Source: Alphaproteobacteria bacterium
GTDB lineage: Bacteria; Pseudomonadota; Alphaproteobacteria; Puniceispirillales; Puniceispirillaceae
Direction: 5' to 3'
Assembly: GCA_016780765.1 (NCBI GenBank)
Contig: JADHLH010000016.1
Coordinates: 1-35,151 of the forward strand
DNA length: 35,151 bases
Position 1 is the first letter of the stretch; each line of letters begins with the position of its first letter. This document shows, in pieces, positions 33,681-35,151 of this stretch. Position numbers and translations under genes: made by a program. The notes under the pieces were generated by a model. That model did no database searches. It was not told where the DNA came from and saw only the letters and a list, made by a program, of their open reading frames with translations.

Positions 33681-34103
33681 TTAGCGGGTGCGACGCGCCA
33701 TCAGCACGCGTCCGCCAAACAGGCCGGCCAGCATCATCACGACGAACAGCCCCACATCACCCGGCACCAACACCAGTGACGAAACAGCCGGTCCCGGGCA
33801 TAGGCCGCCAAGGCCCCACCCGACACCAAACAGCACAGCACCACCAACAAGATGTCGATCAATACCGGCAGCGTCCGGCAGACGAAAGCTGCCGGCAAAC
33901 AATGGGGCACGGCGACGCTGTACAAGGCGCATACCGATAAAATTTGCCACCACGCCGCCGCCCATGACAAAGGCCAGCGATGGATCCCAAACACCGAAAA
34001 TATCAAGAAAACCGGCCACTTTCGCCGGGTTCAGCATGCCGCCGATGGCAAGCCCTGCCCCAAACAGCGCACCGATGAAAATAATGGTCAATGATCGCAA
34101 CAT
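33681..34103 (-). CDS. YeeE/YedE-family membrane protein, second half (DUF6691-like)
   Basis: A 140-residue protein with about four membrane segments (IIFIGALFGAGLAIGGML at the start; VVMMLAGLFGGRVLM at the end). The motif GGLCPGPAVSS carries the conserved cysteine of the second repeat in the YeeE/YedE sulfur-compound transporter family, whose characterised members take up thiosulfate. It lies 12 bases after its partner gene on the same strand; together they make up the two halves that are fused in long YeeE proteins. Length is normal for the split form. Confidence 0.85.
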   Translation of the reverse strand: MLRSLTIIFIGALFGAGLAIGGMLNPAKVAGFLDIFGVWDPSLAFVMGGGVVANFIGMRLVQRRRAPLFAGSFRLPDAAGIDRHLVGGAVLFGVGWGLGGLCPGPAVSSLVLVPGDVGLFVVMMLAGLFGGRVLMARRTR

Positions 34104-34115
34104 ACTCAGCTCCCG

Positions 34116-34550
34116 TCAGCCCGTATGCCGAATGACATAGACGGTGATCACCGCGGCACACATGAAAATGCCGACCGCTGCGGCCGACCGCAAAGACAGC
34201 CGTGCCAGCCCGCAGATACCATGACCTGACGTGCATCCTGACCCGATGGCCGTCCCGAGGCCGACAAGAAGCCCGGCCACTGGCAACAACATACCGTCTG
34301 CAACAGGCTGTACCGCCACCGGGCGCCCCAGCAGATAAATCACAATCAACGGACCCAGCAACGCGCCAAAGACAAACAACACCCGCCAGCCCACATCACC
34401 GCCAGATGTTGGCCTGACAAGCCCGCCCAGAATGCCGCTGATTCCCATGACGCGGCCATGAAGCAGCATCAGCAACAGCGCCGCAATACCGATCATCACA
34501 CCGCCGGCCAATGACGCAGCAGGTGTAAATGACGCAAAATCGATCGTCAT
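34116..34550 (-). CDS. YeeE/YedE-family membrane protein, first half
   Basis: A 144-residue protein with about four membrane segments and the hallmark SGCTSGHGICGLARLS, Cys106 being the conserved sulfur-relay cysteine of the family. Paired with the downstream half-size gene it probably forms a transporter for thiosulfate or another reduced sulfur compound; in other bacteria such pairs accompany sulfide or persulfide detoxification genes, none of which is visible here. An AAAGAGA stretch precedes the ATG. Confidence 0.87.
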   Translation of the reverse strand: MTIDFASFTPAASLAGGVMIGIAALLLMLLHGRVMGISGILGGLVRPTSGGDVGWRVLFVFGALLGPLIVIYLLGRPVAVQPVADGMLLPVAGLLVGLGTAIGSGCTSGHGICGLARLSLRSAAAVGIFMCAAVITVYVIRHTG

Positions 34551-34570
34551 CAGACAGTCTCTTTCTGTTT

Positions 34571-34588
34571 CATAATTTCAATTTAAAT
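34571..34588. promoter_or_regulatory. AT-rich element upstream of the YeeE/YedE pair
   Basis: CATAATTTCA followed by the palindrome ATTTAAAT (34581-34588) stands out against GC-rich flanks 20-40 bases before the start codon. It may hold the -10 region or a regulator site; no clear -35 was found. Confidence 0.3.
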
Positions 34589-34663
34589 CCGCGTGGCGGC
34601 CCTGAAACTGCCCCGGGTAGACGCTATCAGGCGCACATAACAAACAAGTTACCGCGCAGCCGG

Positions 34664-35151
34664 CTAGGCACCACCATTGGCGGTTGACCATCCGCGCGGG
34701 TCATGCAGAAACGCTTCAACCTGTTCCAGCATGGCTGAATCAAACGCGCCCGACTCGCGGCTGGCAGCCAGCACATCCCACCATGTTGTCAGATAATGCA
34801 GGCTGACACCTTCGTTCGCCAGCTTTTGCGGGGTGTCCTTGAAGATGTCGTAATAGAAGATGACAAAGGTATGCGCGCATTCAGCGCCGGCGGTGCGGAT
34901 GGCTTCGATAAAGCTCAGCTTGCTGCCGCCATCGGTCATCAGATCCTCGACCAGCAATACGCGCTGGCCTTCATGGATGTCGCCCTCGATGCGCGCATCA
35001 CGGCCAAACCCCTTGGGCTTTTTACGAACATATTGCATCGGCAGCGCGGTGCGTTCGGCAAGCCAGGCGGCAAAGGGAATGCCTGCCGTCTCTCCACCAG
35101 CCAGCGCATCAAGGCTCTCAAACCCCACATCATTCATGATCACCGTCTTGC
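34664..35151 (-). CDS. pyrE: Orotate phosphoribosyltransferase (C-terminal part, cut by right edge)
   Basis: The frame is open to the right window end ([23 protein letters not shown]...), so about the last 162 residues of a roughly 220-residue protein are visible. [32 protein letters not shown] carries the Lys residues that contact PRPP, and [14 protein letters not shown] is the PRPP-binding motif. PyrE joins orotate with PRPP to give OMP in pyrimidine synthesis. The ATG at 35137 region is internal. It shows the long C-terminal tail common in alphaproteobacterial PyrE. No functional link to the sulfur-transport pair, which begins 113 bases downstream. Confidence 0.93.
   Translation of the reverse strand, partial: KTVIMNDVGFESLDALAGGETAGIPFAAWLAERTALPMQYVRKKPKGFGRDARIEGDIHEGQRVLLVEDLMTDGGSKLSFIEAIRTAGAECAHTFVIFYYDIFKDTPQKLANEGVSLHYLTTWWDVLAASRESGAFDSAMLEQVEAFLHDPRGWSTANGGA

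Overview
The window reads as a single chromosomal stretch of an alphaproteobacterium, probably a marine heterotroph. The grounds are the gene families themselves: TauR-type MocR regulation of taurine use, SoeAB sulfite dehydrogenase, glutathione-dependent formaldehyde oxidation, an EutD/DoeA-type ectoine hydrolase relative, paired YeeE/YedE proteins, and fairly high GC with dense gene packing. A SAR116- or Rhodobacterales-like origin is an inference only. Coding density is very high. No interval without a gene exceeds 300 bases; the longest are about 280 (tauR/tpa), 250 (rpe/gcdH) and 227 (pta/tauR). I found no tRNA, rRNA, IS element, prophage gene or CRISPR array.

Left part (1-8377) is an organosulfonate module. 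soeB (cut by the window edge), soeA and pta run leftwards with ATGA stop/start overlaps, the MocR/GntR regulator tauR lies upstream, and a taurine:pyruvate-type aminotransferase (tpa) plus a FAD monooxygenase run divergently. Together they fit taurine -> sulfoacetaldehyde -> (Xsc, not in this window) acetyl phosphate + sulfite -> acetyl-CoA and sulfate. The tpa leader carries a 13-bp tandem repeat.

Middle part: a gamma-butyrobetaine-hydroxylase-like dioxygenase (-), trhO (+), rpe then yqjG (-), and a gcdH / class III CoA-transferase pair (+) for glutarate/glutaryl-CoA breakdown. Then comes a leftward train: GMC oxidoreductase, adhC, fghA, an agmatinase-family ureohydrolase, an ectoine-hydrolase-like M24 protein, an ArgE-like M20 deacetylase and an EamA transporter. 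The last four are coupled by overlaps or a 2-base gap and look like a catabolic operon for an amidine, guanidino or acylated diamino compound. This is the most interesting candidate system in the window.

Right part: an amidase (+) convergent with an RND pump/membrane fusion pair (-), then leftward genes for a second GMC oxidoreductase, a Cys/Met-metabolism PLP enzyme, a cytochrome P450, two half-size YeeE/YedE membrane proteins and the C-terminal part of pyrE, which is cut by the right edge.

A recurring sequence-level oddity is short tandem duplications (6 to 16 bp units) at gene ends and in short intergenic gaps, some of which duplicate the stop codon.
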